64,000 nucleotides of DNA from Symbiodinium microadriaticum. Its lineage: Eukaryota > Sar > Dinophyceae > Suessiales > Symbiodiniaceae. Each line of letters begins with the position of its first letter. The stretch's first letter is position 1. Location: contig LSRX01000507.1 of the NCBI GenBank assembly GCA_001939145.1, positions 380,000 through 443,999 of the forward strand, read 5' to 3'. Made by a program: the position numbers and the translations under genes. Of this stretch, positions 13,901 to 22,825 are shown in pieces. The notes under the pieces were generated by a model. The model was not told where the DNA came from. It saw nothing but the letters and a program-made list of their open reading frames with translations, and ran no database searches.

Positions 13901-14271
13901 CAGACTGCAGAAGCAAAAGGATCTCAGAGGCCTTGGGACATAGGTATGCTTATGTGGGCCTCCACCCCCATGACGGACCTGAAAGCTAACTCCGCTCAAC
14001 TCCAAGAGATAGAGATCACAAGACCTCTAGCGCTAATGAGACGAAGCCGAAGAAGAATATGGAGAACCACTCTTAAGACTGTATAACAACAAGTCAGCAG
14101 TAGCTCTGTTAATACTGCTAACCAGTTCAAGCGGAACCCAAACAAGCCTGCACCCACTGCAAGATCCCCTAAACCCACAGTCAACGCCTCTCTGAGAATA
14201 TAGGGTCGTAGAGGCCTCCGGCGTAGGTTCGATGCTGGGACGCGCTGCTGCGCCTTACCGACCTTGACGAC
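135..14271 (-). CDS. Myosin heavy chain gene A (motor domain, 3' part beyond left edge)
   Basis: Actin-based motor ATPase. Exons read right to left on the minus strand: 14216-14271, 13218-13288, 13123-13146, 13023-13060, 12581-12648, 12304-12390, 11701-11786, 11545-11579, 11429-11496, 11271-11345, 10988-11048, (10682-10716), 9749-9843, 9159-9205, 8822-8890, 7316-7366, 7090-7135, 5804-5855, 5510-5597, 5288-5444, 3880-3943, 135-196. They give the family landmarks in the correct order: [18 protein letters not shown]-loop GESGAGKTE, switch [21 protein letters not shown], switch [25 protein letters not shown]. Most junctions agree in phase; unresolved ones are 14.2 to 13.3 kb, 13.0 to 12.6 kb, 11.0 to 9.8 kb, 9.7 to 9.2 kb, 7.1 to 5.8 kb and 3.9 to 0.2 kb, where further small exons are expected. 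Loop 2, the KPN segment, converter and tail lie off the left edge. No stop or frameshift seen in the exons. Class not assigned. Confidence 0.88.
1661..1980. repeat. TA/CA-rich microsatellite cluster
   Basis: Alternating TA, CATA and TGTA runs, e.g. near 1678-1697 and 1835-1975, ending directly before the TTGG array. Confidence 0.8.
2010..2290 (+). repeat. TTGG/CTGG tetranucleotide array
   Basis: About 280 bp of TTGG, CTGG and TTGC tetramers. Strong strand asymmetry (G+T almost only). All three plus frames are open here but only encode Trp/Leu/Gly/Ala low-complexity. Confidence 0.85.
3046..3120 (+). repeat. Interstitial telomere-like TTTAGGG cluster
   Basis: Six or more TTTAGGG/TTCAGGG-type heptamers in 75 bp (e.g. 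GGTTTAGGGTGTAGGGTTTA). Located in a myosin A intron. Confidence 0.7.
3880..3943 (-). CDS. Myosin A exon: [11 protein letters not shown] (64 nt)
   Basis: Reads [20 protein letters not shown] then K. It is not a usual myosin signature, but gene B carries the same 64-nt exon at the same position, reading [13 protein letters not shown]. Likely a lineage-specific insertion just before the HYAG strand. Joining phase to the next exon is off by one base, so the exact junction is unresolved. Confidence 0.72.
5288..5444 (-). CDS. Myosin A exon: lower 50-kDa region
   Basis: 52 codons starting [20 protein letters not shown], fitting the family 'g.l.lLdee...pkg.d..F...l' segment after the relay. The phase joins the previous exon and, with a GA donor (TGC/GAACAC), the next one. 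Gene B's equivalent (59898-60000) is strongly diverged. Confidence 0.72.
5510..5597 (-). CDS. Myosin A exon: relay helix NSFEQLCIN
   Basis: Reads [20 protein letters not shown] then ETLGFGAES, the invariant relay helix. Donor is a textbook GTAAGTG, one of the few canonical donors in the gene. Confidence 0.94.
5804..5855 (-). CDS. Myosin A exon: switch II DIYGFE
   Basis: Reads [17 protein letters not shown], containing switch II (family IGvLDIyGFE). Acceptor TTGCAG/G, GT donor; the split Arg codon continues into NSFEQLCIN. Confidence 0.93.
5940..6130. repeat. ATC/GTC trinucleotide-rich tract
   Basis: CATCATC, CGTCGTC and ACCATC runs within the myosin A intron between 5855 and 7090. Confidence 0.7.
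6315..6625. repeat. GAT and CAG/CTG trinucleotide tract
   Basis: Contains a near-exact 36-nt duplication (6391-6426 and 6427-6462: TGATGATGGTGCAGATGCTG and so on), GAT runs and a CAG run near 6536-6600. Intron of myosin A. Confidence 0.7.
7090..7135 (-). CDS. Myosin A exon: [15 protein letters not shown]
   Basis: Reads [15 protein letters not shown], a near-exact match to the family 'aLY.rLFdwlV.riN' helix preceding the relay. GC donor after AACG. A short exon is expected before the switch II exon because the phases differ. Confidence 0.92.
7316..7366 (-). CDS. Myosin A exon: [17 protein letters not shown]
   Basis: 17 codons, [17 protein letters not shown], corresponding to the helix 'qA...RdAl.k' of the motor. 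GC donor; reads in frame into [11 protein letters not shown]. The equivalent in gene B (61199-61251) reads VPRTTSQFRHALHSLIK. Confidence 0.85.
8703..8803. mobile_element. MITE-like hairpin element, copy 1
   Basis: About 101 bp with imperfect terminal inverted repeats: the left end begins CTACTACGGTTGATGATA and the right end is the complement of CTACCTACGGCTGATGG. Shares TCCTGCATTACC and GGACCCTAAACT with the element at 16421-16530. Lies in myosin A's intron, about 20 bp inside the splice donor at 8822. No transposase. Confidence 0.6.
8822..8890 (-). CDS. Myosin A exon: [16 protein letters not shown]
   Basis: Reads [20 protein letters not shown] then ASR, the family 'AA.LLGv....L..aL..R'. GA donor (CGG/GAGAGT). 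Gene B has the equivalent exon at 62470-62541, one codon longer and also with a GA donor. A MITE-like element begins about 20 bp into the intron. Confidence 0.9.
8916..8988 (+). repeat. Interstitial telomere-like TTTAGGG cluster
   Basis: Dense TTTAGGG and TTTAGGTG units with small changes, directly upstream (minus strand) of the myosin A exon at 8890. Confidence 0.72.
9159..9205 (-). CDS. Myosin A exon: LDEETLQK (47 nt)
   Basis: Reads [15 protein letters not shown], the helix before the 'aa.LLG' segment. Acceptor CCGCAG, GC donor. The paralogous exon in gene B (62918-62964) is also 47 nt. Confidence 0.8.
9749..9843 (-). CDS. Myosin A exon: [19 protein letters not shown]
   Basis: Reads [20 protein letters not shown] then DIDLTFQ, matching the family 'dD...F.....Al..vGfs..e...if'. 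Flanked by TTCCAG acceptor and GT donor. The following LHLGN-type exon was not found. Confidence 0.87.
10682..10716 (-). CDS. Possible myosin A exon: LYLLLANE (tentative)
   Basis: A short open segment reads KLYLLLANE, reminiscent of the 'Y.YL..g' segment expected here, next to a GC donor that would give the right phase into the exon at 9843. Its upstream phase does not fit the preceding exon. Confidence 0.25.
10988..11048 (-). CDS. Myosin A exon: [14 protein letters not shown]
   Basis: Reads [20 protein letters not shown], equivalent to the 'qllaG.....r..l.L' helix directly after YHiFY. Acceptor CTGTCAG/G, GT donor, phases agree with the previous exon. Confidence 0.87.
11271..11345 (-). CDS. 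Myosin A exon: YLLESSRVV
   Basis: 25 codons including [20 protein letters not shown] and HCFY, matching the family 'TYLLEKSRVV....ER.YHiFY'. The acceptor is GAAGCAG and the donor is GT. Confidence 0.92.
11429..11496 (-). CDS. Myosin A exon: FDEDGTLCD strand
   Basis: Reads [16 protein letters not shown], the beta-strand and turn after switch I. GC donor after GAT in phase 0, so it reads straight into VTTYLLESS. Confidence 0.75.
11545..11579 (-). CDS. Myosin A 35-nt exon: switch [10 protein letters not shown]
   Basis: Carries [11 protein letters not shown], switch I of the ATPase site (family N.NSSRFGK). The acceptor is CTTCCAG/G. A GC donor after AACA keeps the phase with the next exon. Confidence 0.9.
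11701..11786 (-). CDS. Myosin A exon: ESFGNA segment
   Basis: Reads [18 protein letters not shown] then [10 protein letters not shown], the family 'il.aNP.LEaFGNAkT.rN' helix. It ends ATGAG at a GA donor. Joined to the next exon it gives ...[10 protein letters not shown] in frame. Confidence 0.92.
12304..12390 (-). CDS. Myosin A exon: P-loop GESGAGKTE
   Basis: 29 codons including [16 protein letters not shown], the diagnostic myosin nucleotide-binding P-loop, intact. The exon ends ...IATRL at a GA donor (CTC/GAGGGA). This choice gives phase 0 into the next exon, whereas the GT ten bases downstream breaks the frame. Confidence 0.92.
12581..12648 (-). CDS. Myosin A exon: [13 protein letters not shown]
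   Basis: Reads [20 protein letters not shown], the 'P(P)H.yaiAd.AYR' helix that runs into the P-loop. GC donor after AGG. Phase 0 continues directly into the P-loop exon. Confidence 0.87.
13023..13060 (-). CDS. Myosin A exon: VNPY segment
   Basis: Reads [12 protein letters not shown], the conserved 'vl.avNPY' strand before the P-loop. The acceptor is CTAAG. The donor is probably GT at the GG/GT junction. The phase to the next exon is unresolved, so the 'YRGK'-linking residues may sit on another microexon. Confidence 0.8.
13123..13146 (-). CDS. Myosin A 24-nt microexon (ADEIYTYT)
   Basis: Eight codons, ADEIYTYT, match the 'd.IYTY.G' motif that follows the LNE segment in all myosins. The acceptor is GAGAG and the donor is GC after ACA. 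Confidence 0.72.
13218..13288 (-). CDS. Myosin A exon: [10 protein letters not shown] segment
   Basis: Reads [19 protein letters not shown], the family 'L..LNE..IL.NL..RY' motif at the start of the motor core. The acceptor is CATCAG/G and the donor is GC. It ends in phase 0 and joins the next 24-nt exon. Confidence 0.82.
14216..14271 (-). CDS. Myosin A, N-terminal exon (tentative)
   Basis: Reads [18 protein letters not shown] between an acceptor ending CACTGAG and a GC donor. It resembles the region just before the motor core. The phase does not join directly to the exon at 13288, so another exon probably lies between them. The start codon was not found. Confidence 0.45.
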
Positions 14272-14884
14272 CTCAGTGGGCAAGGAAGGCAACACCTCTA
14301 GCAAAAAAAGCAAAACTTCAAATCCGGGACCCAAAGCCAGAAACCTGAAAGCCTTAATCCTACAATCATCCCAATTCGTCTTTCAAGCTTACGCGTCTTC
14401 AAGGAGCCTAGGAATTCAAGACCGCTTCGACTGGGATTGAAGCGTGGCGAGGTGCCCAAGCCAGAGCATCTCAACATACCCAAGAACCCATGACCCAAAG
14501 CACAACCGAACCCTCAAAACCCTAGTCCTCAATGCTTGGTCTGTCGCATCTCCGTCAAACGCCCAAACTTCCTAAACTGCAAGCCCAGAACCCGAAAACG
14601 AAAACCCTTTCAGCGGCCGACCAGATCGCCAGACTCCGGTGCTTCGCAAACAACGCCCGACAAGAAGGGTCCCTCCTTTCCAGATCGAAGCTTCGGAGCT
14701 GCGGGCGCTTCGGCTGCCCTGAGGGTCCGAAGTTTCCAATAGTCAGGGGCTCGGCTTGCAAGGGTTAGGGCTTGGTGCTTGCCCTGAAGTGCCACGGCGC
14801 CTAAGAATTGGGCACACGGTTCTGGAATAGCAGGTTCTTAGGCACGTGTTATGGCGAGTTTGTGTGTGTGCGCCTTTGTGTACT

Positions 14885-15029
14885 TATATATATATATATA
14901 TATATATATACCTATTTATTNGGAAGCTGGCAATAGAGGAGCCCTTAAGAATTGGTAGTGCAAAAGGTGCGTGATGGTGTATATAGATGTGTGCATCTAG
15001 GCATATTTGCATACAAATGATATACATAT

Positions 15030-15060
<31 letters not shown>

Positions 15061-15140
15061 TTTATATATTTATATATTTATATATTTATACACATACATA
15101 CATATGTGTGTATATATATATATACACACATATGTAAATA
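14885..15140. repeat. TA-rich microsatellites with one ambiguous base
   Basis: (TA)n at about 14886-14911, an N at 14921, and mixed TA/CATA/TTTATA runs at about 15018-15135. Confidence 0.75.
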
Positions 15141-16420
15141 TGTAAATATATAAGGACATTTCTGGTGCGTCGACCCCCAGCAAAGAATTTTTTCCAGCTG
15201 CGCTTCAGGTCTCCTCGAGCAAGAGCTCGTGTTCTGGAGCGGGTATCGGCTCTTGGACGCCATGGGATTATGATGGGGAGCCTTGGTCGAGCCCGGGGCT
15301 CAGAAGCTGAAAGCTTGGCAGGAAGCTCGTAGAGTCCTGCGGTCTCGGATTTGGGAGCGCTATGAGCCTTTGATTCGGAGGTTGCCTTCTGCCCAGTGAA
15401 TTTCTCACACGACCCCAGAGCCGAATCCGGGCTCGCCATCCTTCTGGCTACATAGTCGGTGTTCGATCCGTCACCCCAAAACGGAAGCGCTCAACCCCGC
15501 GCAAGGTCGACGAGGCTCCTCTGCTTTGCCTTCCGGGCATGGCAGAAAGACCAGGTCGTTCACCTGGGACATGGCATTTCTTCAAATTTCCCTTGCCTTC
15601 GTCATGGTCATGGCAGTGGTAGTAGCCACTCCAAAACCTCAAAAAATCCACGGCTCCTCAACCCTTGAGGATCCCAAACCACCACAACCCCCCGCTGCTT
15701 CGGGCCTTGAACTGCGCACTCGGCATGCTGGCCTTGGCTCCAGAACAGGTGAGGGGTTCGGCGGTTCTCAGCGCCTGCGGCGTTTCGAGATGGCCTTTGG
15801 TGAGCACGGGATACAAGTTTCGCCAATCGGGAATCGGTCTACAGACGGCTGAAGGTTGTAGTGGTTTCGGCGGAACCCTTAGCGGCGGTAAGCAAGTGAC
15901 CGTCCAAAGCTTTGACGATTTGAGCCTTGTGGACCTCGTGCTGGGGGCCTTGGGGCTTCTCAGAGATTGAGGGGCTGCTTGCAGTGTGTGACGTTCTAGC
16001 CCTACTCCAATAGGGATAGAACCTGTACAGCAAAGAAACAAAGAAAGAAACAAAATGACATGATCCCTGTCGCTACGTGTCAACAGTGCCTACACTTGTC
16101 AATGCTGCAGGCCGTTCCAGCTTTTCGGCCATCTTCGACACTGGAGCAATTTGATTGCCTACAGAACTGCGAACCCGGAAAGAAATACCGATATGCAGAA
16201 GATCCCAGAAACAGATACGTGTCCACTGCCTGCATCCCAGGCTCACTTGTCTGGGCGTGCCTTGGCCTCTACTTGATTCTGCCCTCTTGAGCCAACCGCG
16301 TTCAGAAAATGCCACACGTGACATAGGGGATTCTATGACCCGTGACATCCCATGACTACAACGTACTACCCAAGCTGAGTTCTATGGAGGCCTGAGTCAA
16401 ATCCCGAAAAATGAAGAACA

Positions 16421-16530
16421 CTACTGCTGGTGGTATAAATCCTGCATTACCTGAAGGACCCTAAACTATGGCATTTATGGTACATTCCTTATTCTGGGTA
16501 ATGCAGGAGTTATATCATCAACTGTAGTAG
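16421..16530. mobile_element. MITE-like hairpin element, copy 2
   Basis: 110 bp inverted-repeat element. The complement of its right end (CTACTACAGTTGATGATATA then ...TCCTGCATTACCC) matches both its own left end and the left end of copy 1 at 8703. No coding capacity. Confidence 0.65.
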
Positions 16531-18776
16531 ACCTAAGAACCCCAAATTGTGGATTCCCTCCGGGATCCCAAAAATAACAAGCAGGACCTGCATCAGAGGC
16601 CTGAGGTCAGTCAACCCGTCCCTTACCGAAAAATAGAATCACAAGCCTGTTGTCGAATCCGCTGCTTGCACCTCCTCAGCATGTAGCAGTACTACTCCTC
16701 GGATGGCACAAACATCGGAGATGCAGATCACACAGGCAGAAGCAATGCCAGTGCTACAGCGACCTCTGATGCCGAGAGTGGTGCATGATGTGAACTTCTC
16801 TGTAAATCTACAAGTGTATATGAAGAGTATAGAGACATGCCTGCGCAAACATACGTACATACATAGATACATACATACACACATACCTACATATACGTAT
16901 GTATGTATAATTACAGTTGTAAATTACAGCTTAATTATGCTTATAGTCCTAGTATTTATGTCTATATAATGGTTTATCTTTTTTTGCTTATATACTTATT
17001 GCATATGTCTTTATGGCTTTAGTTACACATACTAATTCTAGAGTTAGAGAGATGTGCCATTCCAGCTGCAGCCTGTGATCATAAGGCCCGGAGAGTCGAC
17101 CCTCGGAGTCTGCGAGAAGGTCCCTGGATTTCACCATCTCGGGCCTAGGGCCCAGGGCTGCTAACAGGGTTTCGTTAGGCTGTTATAGGCTTTCAGGACT
17201 TTCGGACACTGAGGGTCAACTCCCCTCTCCCCCCCTTCCAGCGCCGTCTGTCGCGCTGGCCTGGCTGGCCCAGCCACTCATAAAGAAAAAACTTCCCGCT
17301 TGCATGGTCATTAATTGGGTGAAAACGAAGCACTCGAAGTCGGTGCAAGCAGCATGTAGCATTTCGCACGCTGCAGAAAGTTGACACAGCACAACAGCCG
17401 AAGGGTCCGCGCTGGACTTCAAAGGGCATTACATGAGCTACGCAGACATGCGTCGCATGCGGCTTTTTTGATTTGTGCTGTTCAATATGTTCAACGAAAC
17501 AGCGTCGCGAGAGAGCTGACGTCCAGGAGCGTTCAGAGCGCCAGGCTACCTGATCTTGCTAGCATCGACTATCCCGATCCTCTCCTCAATGGTACATCAT
17601 GTAGCAAAGAAGAACAAGCCCGGTTCGAAGGTAGCAGATGTAGTGGCCGCCACAAATGACAGCTCGACGAAACTGCGAATGGTATCCAGGCAAACGGGAT
17701 TGAGGGTACTTAGGAAGTGCAATACAGCGAATGGTCTCTTAACCGAGAGATCCCTGGAGCTCGAACCCAACCCTGGGTCTCTAGATAAGTTAGCCACTTA
17801 ATGGTTGGAGTCCTCTGCCAAACGTCAAAACGTGAAGGTAAATATGTCTCATCAATGCACAGCGGTGTACATAAGCATACACAACTTTGCGATACCTGTC
17901 TGAATGTTTTCGTGTGCCAAAAATGAATTGTTAGGGCTACACGAAAAATGCGATCATCTACGTTACATGCCATTTGGCAGACCGGATTGGCAGGGGCACG
18001 GCAACCACGATAAACCAGATGATACCGAAGTCGGCATTGCAAGCAATGCACCCCTTAACCTTGAACTTAAACAACGTGAACTCTGGTTTGAAATGGTGCA
18101 GGCCAAGGTGCAAGAAGTCGGTCTCTGCGATCTGTCGCTCAATGTCCTGCCGGAACTAAACTCGAAGGAAGCTTTGTCGCAGTGCTTCTGTCTTAGGGCT
18201 TTGGGTCTGTAGGCTTAGAGGTTCGTGCAACTGTAGCTCTGTTTCACCATGGTTCCTTCGCGGTCTGAACACGTTGCGCAAGGTAATGAGACACTGCATC
18301 CTGCAACCCCGGAGAGCTACACGGGCCAACAGCACCAGGAATCCCGAGGAACGGCATCTCAAATGATGTAGACCCTCCAAATACACTACCCCGTTTCCAG
18401 TTCCCTTTTCCTGTATGAGCATCTGACGCTGCTGATGCCACCACTCCCGGCTGCACTGCATGTGTTGGCGCGGACTCGAATCGTTTTCCTCTGACCTTGC
18501 TGGATCCCGGCAATTTAAGAACAAGCCCCTACAGCCTGAAACCCGAGCTTTGCCGCTTACGCTGCTGTCAGTTCTCTGTCATCTGCTTGGATGCTAAAGA
18601 GCCACAGTTCAATAAGAGCAGACCTGGCTCTGGGACAAAGCCGAAAGCGGCTTTTCATGGGCGTTAGAGCGTACAAGAAAGTATGCTCTCGTACTCTGGG
18701 TTTAGGGATCTCTTCGCCACAGCCGCCAGAACTGCAGGTCCGTTGTACATGCTGGCGCATGGATGGGTGGGCGGGC

Positions 18777-19085
18777 NNNNNNNNNNNNNNNNNNNNNNNN
18801 NNNNNNNNNNNNNNNNNNNNNNNNNNNNNNNNNNNNNNNNNNNNNNNNNNNNNNNNNNNNNNNNNNNNNNNNNNNNNNNNNNNNNNNNNNNNNNNNNNNN
18901 NNNNNNNNNNNNNNNNNNNNNNNNNNNNNNNNNNNNNNNNNNNNNNNNNNNNNNNNNNNNNNNNNNNNNNNNNNNNNNNNNNNNNNNNNNNNNNNNNNNN
19001 NNNNNNNNNNNNNNNNNNNNNNNNNNNNNNNNNNNNNNNNNNNNNNNNNNNNNNNNNNNNNNNNNNNNNNNNNNNNNNNNNNNNN
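18777..19085. other. Assembly gap (309 N)
   Basis: Run of N bases. The right flank is a (GGGA)n array at 19086-19117, which probably caused the break. Confidence 0.98.
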
Positions 19086-20669
19086 GGGAGGGAGGGAGGG
19101 AGGGAGGGAGGGAGGGTACCCCTCTATGCTTATCCACTTGTACTTGCACCCAAAAAACCAAGTGAGCCACACATCTGGCAATCTTTTGCAGAAGCAAATA
19201 TGAAGTGTCTCCAATCTCCAATCTAATCCCAGCAACTCCGCCAGCGACCGCCGGAAAGTGGAGACCGTTTGCTCTCTCTGGCAGTCTGCTTGCCTGACTT
19301 GAGGGACTACTGTACTTCTTCTGGATAGCGGTAATTTGGGGGGGTTAGGTTTATTCGGCTTAAAGGGCTTATAGAGACAGCAAAAGCATAGCGACGATCA
19401 GACTAAGAGATACCAGCCCAATGAAGCTACTTCTAATTAACTTCCGGCTGAGCATGGGCCCCCTCAAGGAAACATGAGGCCGGCCCTTTCACCCTATTTT
19501 CAGTTCAGGGTTGAGGCTTCCGAAGCAACCTCGAATCCCTCGCAGCACCAAAGCTAGTTCGACGGTCTCCGAAGGCAAGACTTGGGCACACTGGGCTTTA
19601 CGACTCCAGTCACAGAGCATTGCCGGTGGGCAACGAATCCGGAGATTTCTTATGGGAGCGTAATACGATTTCGTGGGGTTCGTATAGGGCATACGAGGCA
19701 GGTGACAGGCCCGAATCTTGCCGATCTGCACGGGATTTGACGATAGCTGAGAAGCCTGAGTCCAAGACCTAGAGCATTTCTTCCAGCTTCAGCCGAGTTG
19801 CGGCTTCTTGGGAGTTGTGCGCCTCTGCATGTTCACAGCGATGTCCTCCGCATATAAGTCGGAGTACATCATTTTTCCTTAGACTCAGCGACACACGGAA
19901 TCACACGCGCATCCGGGTTGCTAAGGTGCCTTGACAAGCTTGAGGGGTCATGACTCATTCCGAGCATGCACTTCCTGCAGGATCGAAGGGCGTGTTGCTT
20001 CTCTGGACTCCCAGCTGTCAGTGAGGACCAGGTCCCGACGGGACGGCGTCTGGCAAGCAGAAGAGATGTCTACAGTGGATGGCTTTTGCAGATGCCAACG
20101 AACTATTCTATGCCATGGGCATGGGATCCTACAAGCTCACTATAACGTGAGCTTCACTGCATTGCTCGTGTCGCGCCTATCGAGGCCAGCTTGCCAGCTT
20201 CGGTGACTGCAACCCGAGGTAGCCAGCTCACAGGGCTGCTACAGTGAGGCTCACATTGTTGTCGCTGCAGACATGAGCAACGCAGCTCACCGAAAAGCTA
20301 CTTTGGCGTTTACCCCTGGAACTGTATTCTGAGATATTAGAGTGCACAACGAAACGCCAGGCTCAGCTGTGATATAGGCACCATGATCTTTCCCTACAGG
20401 ACTGCTGCAAAATCCCGACCCCCAATACTGTACCACCCTCCAAAATTCCCTTAAAAAACCCCCACAAACCCCGTAAACCTCTAAACACCCGTGTGGAAAT
20501 CCTTGCCAATCCCAGACAGAGTCCCTTATATCGAGTAAGGCCCTGTTTAAATCCCTTACAAGGCCTTTTGGGACCCTAATGTAGGGACCCAAACAATCGA
20601 CCGATACTATTTTGGAGGCTCCTTATTATAATTATGGTATAATGGACCCCCAAACCCTATTCAAGTTAT

Positions 20670-20720
20670 TAAGGCCCCTACACCCTACACCCTAAACCCT
20701 AACCCCTAAACTCCTCATTA
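20670..20720 (-). repeat. Telomere-like CCCTAAA cluster
   Basis: Plus strand shows CACCCTAAACCCTAACCCCT and neighbours, the complement of the TTTAGGG telomere-type motif. Confidence 0.6.
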
Positions 20721-20897
20721 TTAAGGCCCCTAAGGGCCCCTATCTTCGCTTCTGAGGGCGCGGAAGGTCGGGCCTTTGGAGCCCGCTTCCGTGAGCCACT
20801 CGCCTCACCAGGTCTTCAGGCTTTGGAGGCTTGTGGAGAGCCTCTGGGCTTCAGAAGAGCTACATTGGGCTACATGAGTCTGTATCTTTTTGTCGTG

Positions 20898-20900
<3 letters not shown>

Positions 20901-20934
<34 letters not shown>
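20901..20934. repeat. (TA)n microsatellite
   Basis: Uninterrupted TATATA run of about 34 bp after TTATTTA. Confidence 0.8.
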
Positions 20935-22784
20935 CGCGCTGTGTTTTTGTTAATATTTTGGGTGCTATATAGGCTTCGTTGTCGTTTTGCTGTGCTGTGG
21001 GCTCTTGCAGTGTTACAGGGTATCTAATTAATTCTGTGGCCTCAGAAGGGAAGGCAGGGCTTCAAGGATTTGATGCGGGTCCTCCGACGCTGTTACCAGG
21101 GTAAGGCCTCCACTATGGTTTCGTAAGACCTTCTACGAGCTTAACGAGGTGCAAAAAGCGTCGAGATGGGATTCTTGTGTGAGGGTGTTTGTTGAGATTC
21201 CAGCAGGCAAAGCTTCGGGCTTGCTGGTCTGTTGCGATGATTCATGATGATTCCTCGGGTTCTTGACTTGCATGACTACGATTCTCTTGTGTCCTAAAAG
21301 CACCACTTTCATTGACCCTAAGGCCAAAACCTACACAAGATTCAACCTCTCCTCTACTTGCCGGCTGTGCTAGGGGAAACATCTGTGGGGCCTATTCAAG
21401 GCCTTCTTGCTGGGTGCTAAATCGTGAATGACGCGTTTTCTAGATTTCATCTTCAGGGGGCCAACTCAAGGTCTTTTGCAGGGTGCTGCGCGATTGATGA
21501 GGTTAGCTTAGTGTAACTTCTTCGCGGCTCGCCCATCGACGCCCAAATCCAAAAGGTAGATCGATGATTTGACTTCGAGATTGCTCGTGCTTGTAGCAAC
21601 AAGAGCAATCCTAGCCAATCTTTAGCGATGATTGCGACTGCTGCACTGGGTCTTCTGCACGCAAGCAGTCGCGGGCCTCAGGCGTCCCAGACAAGCGATG
21701 GCTCCTTTGAGGAGTGCCTGACAGCGGTGTTCTCTTTCTGTACCTCTCTGACTCTGTCTGTGTCTCTCTGTACAAGCAGTTGGGCATACATAAGGATTTA
21801 CAGGCAAAGAAGCTACAGACACACTTTTTTTCACGTAGCAATATATACTTGAGTGAGTTGCATGTTGTTCTGTCTTCTTGCACTTTCTGCAGGCTGATGT
21901 GTTGCATACCGTATCTTCTTCAAGCAGTTATTTTCACTTGATTTTGTTGAATGAGCTTCTGTATTTTTGTCCCCCAGACACAAAAAACCCAAAGCTGAGT
22001 TGATCCTTCTTCTTCGAACAAAAAGAGTTATACTCGACTTTAGTGGGTAAAACATCAGCGTGATAGTGACAGTACCGGAGCCTTGTAGGCCTGGCGAAGC
22101 GCTCGCCGGCGCCTGCAGATGCAACTGCTTGGCCCATTGGCGGGGGCAAAGTGCTTAGGGCTTAGGGCCTGGGCTTTGCACATCCAGGGTCGGTACGAAG
22201 AGGCTCTTGAACCCTGTGGCACGAGGCTGGCTCAGGCTCGCAAAACGATGTTGAGACCTACAGAAGCCTGTCCCACAGACCACCAACCATACATGCCAAC
22301 TACCGTTCAAAACGGCTGCTGAGGCGACGACGGCTGCCTCGTCCAACTGTTTCAGCTACACTGCAGGTGATCAAGTTGAAAGCATTGATTCAGGAAGCAG
22401 ACGTGCGATGTCTCGCAACTGGAGGACTCAAATGACTGTAGGTCTATGCTTGATGCTTGCGTCGAAGCGTGAACATCAGCTTGAAAGAGCGAAAAGACAC
22501 TTACCCACCTCCCCCACCCCCCTCCCCGCGCCCTGCACAAGACCAGCGCACCTGAATCTGCTCTTGGAGCCTCATTGGAAGGGCGTGCGCGTGAAGGCTC
22601 AAAGTGGGCATCTGCAAGAGCACTTCTACATCTTCTCGCGCACGTGCCAAAAAAAACAAAGCGTGCACCTCCCAGCTTGGAGTTTGAAGGAATACCTTAA
22701 GACCTTGACCTCACCTCCAAACACACGAAGGCATTCAAGTATGGGCGGGGCATCTGCTTCTACTGGCACACCTCTGACTCTAAC

Positions 22785-22825
22785 AGAGAGGGGGAGGGAG
22801 AGGGAGGGAGAGAGAGAGACAGCAT
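22785..22825 (+). repeat. (GGGA)n/(GA)n microsatellite
   Basis: GAGGGGGAGGGAGAGGGAGG then GAGAGAGA; purine-only run. Confidence 0.75.

Noticed and set aside
18591-19235. ORFs spanning the N gap
   Set aside because: Made only of ambiguous codons; no evidence.
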